A program made the position numbers and the translations under genes. From the NCBI GenBank assembly GCA_017517145.1, contig JAFXAJ010000008.1, positions 1 through 44,455 on the forward strand: a stretch of 44,455 bases of DNA. The letters run 5' to 3'. Below the pieces are notes generated by a model. That model saw nothing but the letters and a program-made list of their open reading frames with translations, was not told where the DNA came from and did not search any database. How positions within the stretch are numbered: position 1 is the first letter of the stretch; every line of letters starts with the position of its first letter. This document shows, piece after piece, positions 8,062-15,642 of the stretch. This DNA is from Ruminococcus sp. (GTDB taxonomy: Bacteria; Bacillota; Clostridia; Oscillospirales; Ruminococcaceae).

Positions 8062-8120
8062 TTGTAGTCCTCCTTTGATGAATCGGTTGAATGTCGTAGA
8101 TTTCCTATGCTTCTATATAT

Positions 8121-8149
8121 ATTATACATTAAAAGCGATTCAATGTCAA
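8121..8149 (-). promoter_or_regulatory. Consensus sigma-A promoter of the LRR-dockerin gene
   Basis: On the minus strand TTGACA (8144-8149) and TATAAT (8121-8126) are separated by exactly 17 bases, both boxes perfect. The leader to the ATG is about 55 bases. Confidence 0.8.
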
Positions 8150-8160
8150 TACTTATGCGC

Positions 8161-8188
8161 AATATCCCCTTATATATAAGAGGATATT
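8161..8188. repeat. AT-rich inverted repeat upstream of the LRR-dockerin promoter
   Basis: AATATCC and GGATATT flank CTTATATATAAG with one mismatch on each side, making a near-perfect dyad of 28 bases. It lies about ten bases upstream of the -35 box, between that promoter and the pilus operon terminator. It could be an operator or a spare terminator stem. Confidence 0.35.
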
Positions 8189-8203
8189 TATTTTATATCA
8201 AAA

Positions 8204-8229
8204 CACCGCACATATAAATATGTACGGTG
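8204..8229 (-). terminator. Terminator of the pilus operon
   Basis: On the minus strand CACCGTACAT...ATGTGCGGTG folds into a hairpin followed by TTTTGAT, six bases after the last sortase gene ends. Confidence 0.75.
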
Positions 8230-8235
8230 CTGCTT

Positions 8236-8880
8236 TTATTCAATTTTAACAGCTCTGACAGTCACTCTGCTCTGACCGCCAAGAGTACAGGTAAACAGCG
8301 TTATATCCCACGAATCAGCTGAACCGAAATCCATGCCCTCTATATCTCCACCGTCAAGCTGAATAATTTCGGTAATCTCATAATTATGAACAGTGCCGTC
8401 AGCTTCGGTGAAAGTGAAAATTTCTCCGCCGCCAAGCTCCGACAGTCTGCCGAAATGGGAACGATAATTATGGGCGGCTATTATTATATCCCCATCGTAA
8501 ACGCTTCCTTTGTAACGACAAGGAGCTATATTCAGGTTCGGATAACTCCACTGGCTCATTACAGGCAGTTCAAGATCAAGGTCAGGTATCGAAATTATGC
8601 CTATATAGCCATTCTGCGCCACAACAACTGTAGGTTCAGGCTTTTCTTCTTCAGGCTCTGCGGCATTTTCGTATTCCTGAAATATATTTCCTGCTGTTAC
8701 AGCTTCAGTAGCAGGTTCAGTCGGCGGAGGAGGAATAATTTCCACCAGTTCTTCAAGCACACTCTGTGCTGCTTCACCGCTTTTTTTATTTTCCATGCTG
8801 TTGTAGACAACAAGGGACAACGCCGCTATCAGCAGCGCTGCCCCCAGTACTACACAAAATAATCCGTGCTTTTTATTCAT
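8236..8880 (-). CDS. Sortase, second of the pilus operon (class uncertain)
   Basis: This 214-residue transpeptidase probably attaches LPxTG proteins or the finished pilus to the cell wall. It has one N-terminal membrane anchor (FCVVLGAALLIAALSLVVY), a Pro/Glu-rich linker at residues 40-85 and a sortase barrel after it. The catalytic residues are visible: His in IIAAHNYRSHFG, Cys in TLFTCTLGG, and Arg in QSRVTVRAVKIE. Unlike the other sortase in this operon it has no C-terminal membrane helix and no obvious active-site lid, so it is not a typical class C enzyme. A class D-like or housekeeping-like anchoring role is an inference. It overlaps the end of the ancillary pilin gene by eight bases, so the two are probably translationally coupled. 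Confidence 0.85.
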   Translation of the reverse strand: MNKKHGLFCVVLGAALLIAALSLVVYNSMENKKSGEAAQSVLEELVEIIPPPPTEPATEAVTAGNIFQEYENAAEPEEEKPEPTVVVAQNGYIGIISIPDLDLELPVMSQWSYPNLNIAPCRYKGSVYDGDIIIAAHNYRSHFGRLSELGGGEIFTFTEADGTVHNYEITEIIQLDGGDIEGMDFGSADSWDITLFTCTLGGQSRVTVRAVKIE

Positions 8881-9976
8881 CTTCGTCCCTCTTGGAGCTG
8901 ATTATTCTCATTCCTGCCGCCATGAGCACCAATCCGCCTATTGCCATTACAGGCACAGGCCACCATAATTGTCCTGTCTGCGGCAGTTTGCTTGATATAG
9001 TAGTGGTTTTTACTGTTATTTTCTTTGTTGTTGTGATTTTAGTAGTTGTTTCTGTTGTGGATGTAGATGTGCTGCTTTCCGTCACATCAGTTAAAACGGG
9101 AGTTACTGTCGTTGTTGTTTCAGTAGTAGTAGGCACTGTAGTTACCGTTGTGACAGGAGGTGCAAAGTCCATTTCCCAATCAAATTCAAAATCAGGAACA
9201 TAGGTGTTCACCATGACATATCTTCTTCCGTCATTCCTGTATATAACACAACAGCCCTCAGGTATCCTGCGTTCAATAATTGACCACTCTGCCACGTAAG
9301 AATTTTCCCATGAATAGAACCAATCATTTTCCTCTGTAAGCGTTACCGTCCTGAAAAATTCAAAATCACGATAAAGGTCAACAACGATTTCTGTCGGCTT
9401 GTAAGGAAGATTTTCTGAATTTTCCCATATTTTCTTCAATTCGTAGTACTCTGACTGACCTGCCATAATTACTGCCGTACTGATTTTAGGATATATAACA
9501 TTTTCGGGATTAATTTCATAATCAACCACAACAAGTGCAGGAGTAGGGTAATAAGAAACCTCACCTTTAACCATTAGTCTGGCAGCTACAAGATACACGC
9601 CGTTTTCCAGATTTCTGAAAGTAACCGAACCGTCATTCTTCGAAGTTCCGCTGCCGTCTGATTTTATCTTGAAAGAGAATGCATAGTCCCTGAGAGTCGA
9701 TGCCGCATCCGCAAAAGCAGACGCTGAAATTTCATCAATATACACAGGATATTTTGCAAATTCCCCTTCAATCGTTATCTTTTCGCCGTCAAAGGAGCCG
9801 ATGCGGAACGCCTCCAAACGCATACCCTTAATAGGCTCACCTTCTACTTCGCAGATAAGCGTCAGGTCGGAAGTTGACTTCGCTGATGCGCCCATACATA
9901 CACAGCTGAGACAAAGCAAAATCGCCATTCCCACCGCTGTTAACAGCACACCTATTTTCTTGCTGATTCCTGTCAT
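8873..9976 (-). CDS. Ancillary pilin / LPQTG surface protein
   Basis: The protein is about 367 residues from the ATG at 9976, which follows GAAGGGAGGAG and comes one base after the preceding stop. It has a signal peptide (ISKKIGVLLTAVGMAILLCL, cleavage near GASA), an N-terminal SpaA-like beta domain (residues 35-155, ending GVYLVAARL), and a Cna-B-like domain (YYELKKIWENSE...TEIVVDLYRD) ending at VMVNTY. A linker rich in Thr follows. The sorting signal is SKLPQTG, a hydrophobic stretch (WPVPVMAIGGLVLMAAGM) and the tail SSKRDEDE. In such operons this is usually the tip or base pilin joined by the class C sortase. Next to the two sortases, that role is well supported but tip versus base is not. 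Confidence 0.82.
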   Translation of the reverse strand: MTGISKKIGVLLTAVGMAILLCLSCVCMGASAKSTSDLTLICEVEGEPIKGMRLEAFRIGSFDGEKITIEGEFAKYPVYIDEISASAFADAASTLRDYAFSFKIKSDGSGTSKNDGSVTFRNLENGVYLVAARLMVKGEVSYYPTPALVVVDYEINPENVIYPKISTAVIMAGQSEYYELKKIWENSENLPYKPTEIVVDLYRDFEFFRTVTLTEENDWFYSWENSYVAEWSIIERRIPEGCCVIYRNDGRRYVMVNTYVPDFEFDWEMDFAPPVTTVTTVPTTTETTTTVTPVLTDVTESSTSTSTTETTTKITTTKKITVKTTTISSKLPQTGQLWWPVPVMAIGGLVLMAAGMRIISSKRDEDE

Positions 9977-9977
9977 C

Positions 9978-10859
9978 TTACTCCTCCCTTCCTGCCGCCA
10001 CAAGCTGAGCGGCAATATCTCTCGGTGATTTCGGTTTACGCTTGCCGCCGAATACCCACACGCAAATCAGAATCAGAAAAAGCGGTGCGGATACAAAAGG
10101 TATAACAAGCATAGGGTCAATTTTTACCATTTCTGCAACAACTCTGTATTCCTTCTTGTACACGGTCTCAATACGGTGTGAGCGTATCAGCAGACGGTGC
10201 GTATTAACGCCGTAAGGGGTACAAGTCATAAGTGTTACATAGTCGCTGTTGGGGATAATCGAAAGCGTATTGATTTCGTGAGGCTCTACAATAAGAATTT
10301 CCTCGACCTCGTAGGTGTAAATTCTGTCGAGAATATTAATCGTGAAAACATCGCCCTTTTCAATTCTGTCAAGGTCTGTGAAAAGTCTTGCTGAGGGCAG
10401 ACCTCTGTGAGCTGAAATAACAGCGTGAGTATTTGCTCCGCCGACGGGGAGAGAAGACCCCTCCAGATGACCTGCGGCGATATTCAGAACCTCCTCGCTT
10501 GTGCCGTGATAAATCGGCAGTTCAACCTGAATTACGGGGATTGAAATATACCCCATAATGCCTGTGCCCGAAATATTCAGCGTAGAATCATAGCCTGTTA
10601 TTTCATCATAATTCACAAAAGGCGAATCAAGCTTCGCCAATTTCTCGTTGTACTTATTTGCCTTTTCAATCATTTTGTCAGCTCTGTCTGTGTCCATATT
10701 TGCGACTGCCACTTCATAGTTGGCAACCGCACGGCTCTGCACCTTGGAGTTCCACCAGTCGCTTATGATAGGGTAAAGCATCACGGAGACTCCCACGAAC
10801 AGCATTAATGTAAAAAATATTGTAGTAAATAAGCTTGCTTTGTTGATTTTTTTCTTCAT
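9978..10859 (-). CDS. Class C (pilus-polymerising) sortase
   Basis: This 293-residue enzyme should join pilin subunits by isopeptide bonds between the LPxTG Thr of one and a Lys of the next. Class C signs are membrane helices at both ends (FTTIFFTLMLFVGVSVML and VIPFVSAPLFLILICVWVFG), a long N-terminal helix, and the TLMTCTPYGVNTHRLL signature with catalytic Cys and Arg. The catalytic His is in VISAHRGLPSARLF. A possible lid segment is LDSPFVNYDEI, although the usual DP(F/W) is here DSPF. The gene lies between major and ancillary pilins, as in SpaA-type loci. Its SD GGGAGGG lies just after a GC-rich hairpin that separates it from the pilin gene. Confidence 0.92.
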   Translation of the reverse strand: MKKKINKASLFTTIFFTLMLFVGVSVMLYPIISDWWNSKVQSRAVANYEVAVANMDTDRADKMIEKANKYNEKLAKLDSPFVNYDEITGYDSTLNISGTGIMGYISIPVIQVELPIYHGTSEEVLNIAAGHLEGSSLPVGGANTHAVISAHRGLPSARLFTDLDRIEKGDVFTINILDRIYTYEVEEILIVEPHEINTLSIIPNSDYVTLMTCTPYGVNTHRLLIRSHRIETVYKKEYRVVAEMVKIDPMLVIPFVSAPLFLILICVWVFGGKRKPKSPRDIAAQLVAAGREE

Positions 10860-10876
10860 GGGACCCTCCCTAATGC

Positions 10877-10904
10877 GCCGCCGACAGCACTCACCGCCGG
10901 CGGC
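10877..10904 (-). promoter_or_regulatory. GC-rich hairpin between major pilin and class C sortase
   Basis: GCCGCCG and CGGCGGC pair over a 14-base loop. No T tract follows, so it is not a classic terminator. Sitting just before the sortase SD, it could protect the pilin mRNA 3' end or reduce sortase expression relative to pilin. Confidence 0.5.
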
Positions 10905-10961
10905 AAAATTAGGTTAATTAGTTTTTAGTCATGTAATCTATTCTGTCGAATTAATTTTAAC

Positions 10962-12731
10962 TTATTCCTCAGACTTCTTCATTCTTCTCTTGGAAATGAG
11001 GTAGATACCGCCGATTGCAGCCATTGCGCCACCGCCAAGGTAGAAGATTGTTGTACCGATACCACCGGTGCTGGGGAGAGATGAACCCTGTCTGTTCTCC
11101 ATTATTGCCAGAGCTTCTGCAGTAATTGCATTACCTTCCTGTGTTTCTTTTTCAGCATCGTTACCCTCACCAACTGTATATTCAAATTTTGTGAGAGAAG
11201 CAGTTCCATCTTCCCATTGCTGACTGTTTGCTGTAGTTGCATCAATATTAATTGGCTGATCAGGCGCTTTATTAAAACCAGTAGGAACTACATCTTCCTT
11301 AAGTGTGTAAGAACCTTCATCAAGACCTTTGATTCTGATTACAAGATTATCATCTTTTTCATTACCAGGTGTATTATTGTCTAACTGAACAAGTTTTAAC
11401 TGTGTTGTAGCAGTATATTCATTACCATCTATCGTTACTGTATCTCCCGATTTCGCAAGAACGTAATCATAATTCTCATCAGTACAAGGTAAGAAATAAA
11501 GTTCTTCCTGACCCTTAAAAAGACTAAATTCAGCTTCTGTGTAAACGTCATTCGCAATCACATCAGGTGTAAGAGGTATCTCACTATCCCTATTATAAAA
11601 TTCCTTATCTAATTTAAGTGCGTATGTATGAACTATAACTTCATCATCTGGTGTTTCACCCGTATTGGGAGTTGTTGAACTAGTACCATCATATCCATCA
11701 TAAGGATTATTTGAATATGTCAAATCAACCGTATTCTTCTGACCTGTTTTACCAACTACAGCATTTGCATTTAACTTAGCGTTATAAGTGATTGTTACAA
11801 GACCATTTGCAGCCGCACCATTGTTTTTAATATTGGCAAATATAACATTAAAACCATTGCCATTCTTTACTACAGAAATACCATCATTATCTTCACCTGT
11901 TACAGTCCAATTATCACCGTTACGAGTCGCCGTAAAAGTCTTTGAACCACAAACATCAATTGTCAACTGTGTAGGTGTATCAAACTCAGTTCCAAGTGAA
12001 TCACTAAACTTGTAGTAGTAAGCAGTATAATCATCAAGATTATCCGGCAAAGTTCCATAAAGCTTGAAAGGAACCTCGTCACCAATATCATAGTCAGCTA
12101 CATCGTTCCATTTTAACTCAGTGGTTGCTTCATGTGTAGCCGATTCTGCCGCTTTATTAGCATCCTGATCTTCATATACCTTTTTCTGAACAGTAGGAAG
12201 TGTACCCTTAGGTTCTGCTGTTGTATCACCAACAACTTCAACAATATAGCTTGTATAAGCATCATAGCCAGTTAAAGAACTCTCGGCATCTTTAATAAGA
12301 TAATAACCAGGTGCTAAGCCATTGATTACATAACTTCCACCTGTTGTTGAAGTAACAGTTTTAATAGGTTCATCATCCAAATTAAGTTTTCCTATGAAAG
12401 CCTTGATATTAGAATTTGACAATCCTTTAGCTATTTCTGAGGCATCACTACCTAATGTTACAGTGCCACCATCATATTCAGTTACATCAGCACCCCATTT
12501 AATATTTGAAAGAACCTTAGTTGTATTTGGAGCTGTACCTTCAACAGAGAGGTCACCTGTAAAAATCTGATAAGCCTCATAAGTATGATTCTTTGCATCA
12601 TTTGTAATTGTAATCGTGTAAGTAGCAGGATCATCCGCAAACGAAACTGCGGGCATTAAAGCGCAAGCTGCTAAAAGTGAAGCGGAAGTGATGGCTGCGA
12701 ATCTCTTGAATGTTCTGTTAGTTTTTTTCAT
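10962..12731 (-). CDS. Major pilin, isopeptide-forming, LPSTG-anchored (SpaA type)
   Basis: This 589-residue protein is the likely shaft subunit. It has a signal peptide (FKRFAAITSASLLAACALMP, cleavage after VSFA), an N-terminal domain (residues 35-170, ending GYYLIKDAESS), a pilin-like segment PTVQKKV that could supply the polymerising Lys, a middle domain (from about 190) with DVADYDIGDEVPFKLYGTLP, and a C-terminal Cna-B-like domain with E-box EGSYTLKEDV. The sorting signal is SSLPSTGG, a hydrophobic helix (IFYLGGGAMAAIGGIYLI) and SKRRMKKSEE. Length and plan match SpaD/FimA-type major pilins. It starts after AAAGGAG and is preceded by a structured leader; the adjoining class C sortase is its expected polymerase. 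Confidence 0.9.
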   Translation of the reverse strand: MKKTNRTFKRFAAITSASLLAACALMPAVSFADDPATYTITITNDAKNHTYEAYQIFTGDLSVEGTAPNTTKVLSNIKWGADVTEYDGGTVTLGSDASEIAKGLSNSNIKAFIGKLNLDDEPIKTVTSTTGGSYVINGLAPGYYLIKDAESSLTGYDAYTSYIVEVVGDTTAEPKGTLPTVQKKVYEDQDANKAAESATHEATTELKWNDVADYDIGDEVPFKLYGTLPDNLDDYTAYYYKFSDSLGTEFDTPTQLTIDVCGSKTFTATRNGDNWTVTGEDNDGISVVKNGNGFNVIFANIKNNGAAANGLVTITYNAKLNANAVVGKTGQKNTVDLTYSNNPYDGYDGTSSTTPNTGETPDDEVIVHTYALKLDKEFYNRDSEIPLTPDVIANDVYTEAEFSLFKGQEELYFLPCTDENYDYVLAKSGDTVTIDGNEYTATTQLKLVQLDNNTPGNEKDDNLVIRIKGLDEGSYTLKEDVVPTGFNKAPDQPINIDATTANSQQWEDGTASLTKFEYTVGEGNDAEKETQEGNAITAEALAIMENRQGSSLPSTGGIGTTIFYLGGGAMAAIGGIYLISKRRMKKSEE

Positions 12732-12764
12732 AATAATTCTCCTTTTTAAATAATTTTCCTTTTC

Positions 12765-12796
12765 GGGGAGGGTATGAGCCTAACCACGCCCTCCCC
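12765..12796 (-). promoter_or_regulatory. Hairpin in the leader of the major pilin gene
   Basis: GGGGAGGG and CCCTCCCC pair perfectly over 16 bases, about 34 bases before the pilin ATG. On the minus strand it is followed by GAAAAGGAAAA, not T residues. It may be a 5' stabiliser that marks a processed, long-lived pilin mRNA. Confidence 0.45.
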
Positions 12797-12831
12797 TTTC
12801 ATTGCTTATTGTGTTTGTGCGTTTATTCTTC

Positions 12832-12853
12832 ACGGCGCCTTCTTTCACGCCGT
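12832..12853 (-). promoter_or_regulatory. Second hairpin in the pilin leader
   Basis: ACGGCG and CGCCGT pair over ten bases between the signal peptidase and pilin genes. No promoter is obvious in the 200-base gap (12732-12941), so it may be an attenuation or processing element within the operon. Confidence 0.35.
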
Positions 12854-12941
12854 TTAAGACCTGTCCGTGCGCCACAGGGACGCTTTTTAAATTTTACATT
12901 AAAATCACCGCATTTCAAATTTATTTCGCTTAGCTAACATT

Positions 12942-13529
12942 TTAAAGCGGGCCTATTTCCTCAAAGGGCCAGACTCTGAAAATAAGTCTGCCTATGATGT
13001 ACTCATCTGCGATACAGCCAACCATTGAAGTACGGCTGTCAACAGAAGTAGCACGGTGGTCGCCCATTACGAAAATTCTGCTTTCGGGAACCTGATAGGG
13101 AAATTCTATATCACACTCACCAAGAGCTTTTTCGTCGATGTACGGTTCTTCAAGCTCCTCGCCGTTTACAAAAACCGTACCGTCCTCTGTAATCTCAATC
13201 CAGTCACCGGGAAGCCCGATAACTCTTTTAAGAAGTATCTTGTTGTTAAAGTAGAATGCAATCATATCGCCCTGCTCGTAGTTACTGCGCTTGTTACAGA
13301 TAACCAACTCATCGTTGTAAAGCGTCGGAGTCATGCTTGTACCTGTAACTCTCAGAACGGGCAGAAACAAAAGTGAAACCAGAACTGAAACCGCTGCAAC
13401 AACTATGAGGGAATTTATAGTAGCAATAATGGTTTTTCTGAAATTCTTCTTGTATCTGACACGTTTCATTTCAGCGTAGAACTGGTCAGCAGTGGGAATA
13501 TCACGTTTTATTTCTTTTTCCATTTCCAT
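12942..13529 (-). CDS. Signal peptidase I of the pilus operon
   Basis: The protein is 195 residues from the ATG at 13529, chosen because AAGAAGG lies upstream; an ATG at 13568 has no SD and would overlap the previous gene by 68 bases. It is a serine-lysine protease that removes signal peptides outside the membrane. One membrane helix near residues 35-60 (TINSLIVVAAVSVLVSLLFL) is followed by the catalytic Ser motif (GTSMTPTL), the Lys motif (ILLKRVIGLPGD) and the family box GDHRATSVDSR. Pilus loci of Gram-positive bacteria often carry their own SipA-like peptidase needed for pilin maturation. Position two in this operon fits that. Confidence 0.88.
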   Translation of the reverse strand: MEMEKEIKRDIPTADQFYAEMKRVRYKKNFRKTIIATINSLIVVAAVSVLVSLLFLPVLRVTGTSMTPTLYNDELVICNKRSNYEQGDMIAFYFNNKILLKRVIGLPGDWIEITEDGTVFVNGEELEEPYIDEKALGECDIEFPYQVPESRIFVMGDHRATSVDSRTSMVGCIADEYIIGRLIFRVWPFEEIGPL

Positions 13530-13806
13530 GCCTGTTTTTACCTTCTTTTTTCGGTTCATTATTTTCATTAGTTGGTGTATCAGTTGCTGCAGTTGTCTGA
13601 ACCTCTCTCATGGAATCACGAACAGCAGATTTAACAGCCTTGACGATTTTTTTTATTTCGTCCTCAGGAATTTCTGCTTTGGAATTTTCCAGCTGTTTTT
13701 TCAGCGATTCATTTTCCTTAGTGAGTTCAGCAAGTTCTTTTTGCAGATAATAGAGAATTTCAAGAAGATCTCCTCTTTTAAGTTTTCGCAGTTCCTTATC
13801 TGTCAT
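13501..13806 (-). CDS. Small coiled-coil protein, first gene of the pilus operon
   Basis: The 101-residue soluble protein has no signal peptide. Residues 3-50 form a heptad-like coiled coil (RGDLLEILYYLQKELAELTK, then ENESLKKQLENSK), followed by a second amphipathic helix (DEIKKIVKAVKSAVRDSMRE) and a polar, Lys/Asn-rich tail. The LRKLKRGDLLEIL start resembles small conserved proteins I associate with clostridial pilus loci; this is recollection, not a search result. It overlaps the signal peptidase start by 29 bases and is the first gene after the operon promoter. A regulatory or assembly-adaptor role is possible but not shown. Confidence 0.75.
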   Translation of the reverse strand: MTDKELRKLKRGDLLEILYYLQKELAELTKENESLKKQLENSKAEIPEDEIKKIVKAVKSAVRDSMREVQTTAATDTPTNENNEPKKEGKNRHGNGKRNKT

Positions 13807-13861
13807 TTTTATTTCTCCATCTCATTTAACAATAATAGCTAATATTTATCTCGTTTTTTTA

Positions 13862-13890
13862 ATTATACTACAAGTAGCACTTAAAGTCAA
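13862..13890 (-). promoter_or_regulatory. Promoter of the pilus operon
   Basis: On the minus strand TTGACT (13885-13890) and TATAAT (13862-13867) are 17 bases apart, with a leader of about 50 bases to the first gene. The rest of the gap 13807-14204 is very AT-rich and holds this promoter and the divergent one, with no gene seen. Confidence 0.78.
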
Positions 13891-14099
13891 TCTTTTGACG
13901 TTGTTTTCTACTTTTAATACAAACTTTTTATATAAATATATACATATTGCACTAATTTTAAGTTTACTATTTGTATTATTCAAAAAGATTATTACCAATA
14001 AGTGTCGATTATTTTATTTATATTACGCTCGTATTAACAATTTGTAAATAAACATAGTTATTTTATTATTAACTTTTCATGTACACTTTTTATCCCCTA

Positions 14100-14128
14100 T
14101 TGACTTCATTAAAATAATATGGTAAAAT
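14100..14128 (+). promoter_or_regulatory. Promoter of the zinc-ribbon membrane protein gene
   Basis: TTGACT at 14100-14105 and TAAAAT at 14123-14128 are separated by 17 bases, about 75 bases before the ATG. Confidence 0.65.
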
Positions 14129-14204
14129 TTATGTACAGGATAAATCACACCGAAACATTCCTGCTTACCTATTTATAAATGTATTATAATCATGGAGGTT
14201 TAAA

Positions 14205-14891
14205 ATGGCTTATTGTAAATTCTGCGGAAAAGAACTGGGCGAGGACAATAAATGTACCTGCGCCGAATTTCAGGACAACGAAAAAACAGCTGCGGTTTTC
14301 ACCCGTTCCCTTGAACCCGCACCGGACAAGCCTATCAAGCGCGGCGGAACATTAAAATACATCATTGCCGCACTTATATTATTGCTTATTATAGCAGTTG
14401 TTATTCTCATCATCTCTGCTGCCGACTCATACAAAAAGCCCGTTAAAGACCTCACAAAGGGAATACGTCAGGCTAATTCAGAGCTGATAATAGAATCCAT
14501 GTACACTGAGGCAACAGCTGCTGAGCTTCGTCTGAAAGCCAAAGAGAACGGTCTGACATGGAAGGAATATCTCAAAGAGAACGATAAGAATATCGACTCA
14601 GCTATCGGCGGTCTTGGCATCAAGCGCCTTAAAGCTGAAATTCTTGCAAAGGAAAGACTCAGCGGCAGCAATTTCGAGGCTATCGAGAAATTCTACGACA
14701 ACACCTACAGCATTGACGCTAAAAAGGCGTATCGTGTGGAAGTTGAATTTACTTTCAGATCCAATGGCGAAAAGCAGACACGCACCGGCTGGCTCTGCGT
14801 TGTAAAGCTCAAAAGCGAAGGCTGGAAATTCTGCCCACAGCATAGTGCAGATTCCTTCGACTTTATCGACTATGCTATCAAATTAGAATAA
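14205..14891 (+). CDS. Zinc-ribbon membrane protein
   Basis: This 228-residue protein has a short zinc-ribbon at its N-terminus (YCKFCGKEL...KCTCAEF: two Cys pairs within the first 25 residues). A polar linker follows, then one membrane helix around residues 48-70 (YIIAALILLLIIAVVILIIS), and a C-terminal domain of about 150 residues that starts with paired helices and ends in beta strands (RVEVEFTFRSNGEKQTRTGW). Such zinc-ribbon plus single-helix proteins are common in Firmicutes and generally lack known function; the outer domain resembles DUF-type sensor or lipocalin-like folds only loosely. The start has GGAGG at a good distance. It has its own promoter and terminator. Confidence 0.82.
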   Translation: MAYCKFCGKELGEDNKCTCAEFQDNEKTAAVFTRSLEPAPDKPIKRGGTLKYIIAALILLLIIAVVILIISAADSYKKPVKDLTKGIRQANSELIIESMYTEATAAELRLKAKENGLTWKEYLKENDKNIDSAIGGLGIKRLKAEILAKERLSGSNFEAIEKFYDNTYSIDAKKAYRVEVEFTFRSNGEKQTRTGWLCVVKLKSEGWKFCPQHSADSFDFIDYAIKLE

Positions 14892-14900
14892 TAAACAACA

Positions 14901-14922
14901 TACCGAGGAAACCCTCGGTATT
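14901..14922 (+). terminator. Terminator after the zinc-ribbon protein gene
   Basis: ATACCGAGG and CCTCGGTAT pair over a four-base loop, followed by TTGTTTTG, nine bases after the stop. Confidence 0.8.
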
Positions 14923-15642
14923 TGTTTTGCACAATTTTCCACATTAAAATCGACATTAATCGCAAAGATATTACAAAGTATACCTTTTGTGTTCTCAAAA
15001 AAATATTATACGCGTGGTATTCATTTTTCATATACTCATATTTGCTTTATATTGAGAAAGTCCATATTTCGTCATTTTCGTCGATTTTGCGACTATTTTT
15101 TATACATATAGGAAATCATATATAAGGTTATTTATTTTCCTAATAGTAATCCCGAATTTATTATTTTTACGGAAATTTTAACAAAGAAATCAAGTTTAGT
15201 TTGTTTATAACGCTGATTTTTATAAAAATTAATAAAAAAAGGTTTTATTTTTATTTGTTTCATGTTATAATATATTTGTCAAAAAAAGAAGCGGGAGTTT
15301 TAAAAAATTTATTTGAATTACGGAATTTCTTTCACTGAATGTTTATAGAGAAAAATACATATCTTCAATGTGATTTTCCGAATTCTGAACACTTTCCAAA
15401 GCGGATACCCTACGGAGGACAACGCTCAGCCGTCTGCATTTACGGCTGTACACTTCGTTCACCACATCTCCCTGTATCTGTCTGCTGCGGAAGCCACAGG
15501 ACGCTCACAGCGCCCGATGTCATTATATGGCAGTACGCATACCGCTGTATTGTCATGTATCTCAATGCCGCATAATCTTCCGGATTATCCCTCAGATTCC
15601 TTTCGGAATTGCGGCAAAATTTTAAGGAATGGAGTTTATAAA
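14923..15642 (+). promoter_or_regulatory. Long AT-rich gap then structured leader of the ROK regulator
   Basis: Bases 14923-15260 are AT-rich with no supported gene. At 15263-15271 an extended -10 (TGTTATAAT) with a poor -35 could start transcription, giving a leader of about 360 bases. The leader changes composition after about 15380 and becomes GC-richer, with local stems such as CAGCCGT/ACGGCTG (about 15428-15449). Two open frames cross it, but neither start has an SD and neither product looks like a known protein. It may be a cis-acting RNA or a decayed sequence. Confidence 0.35.

Noticed and set aside
14922..15125. 67-codon plus-strand frame after the zinc-ribbon gene
   Set aside because: It starts inside the terminator, is AT-driven (many Ile, Phe, Tyr) and has no SD.
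15339..15575. 78-codon plus-strand frame in the ROK leader
   Set aside because: There is no SD, the composition is mixed with no domain, and the alternative frame is equally open; it is kept as an RNA leader question instead.
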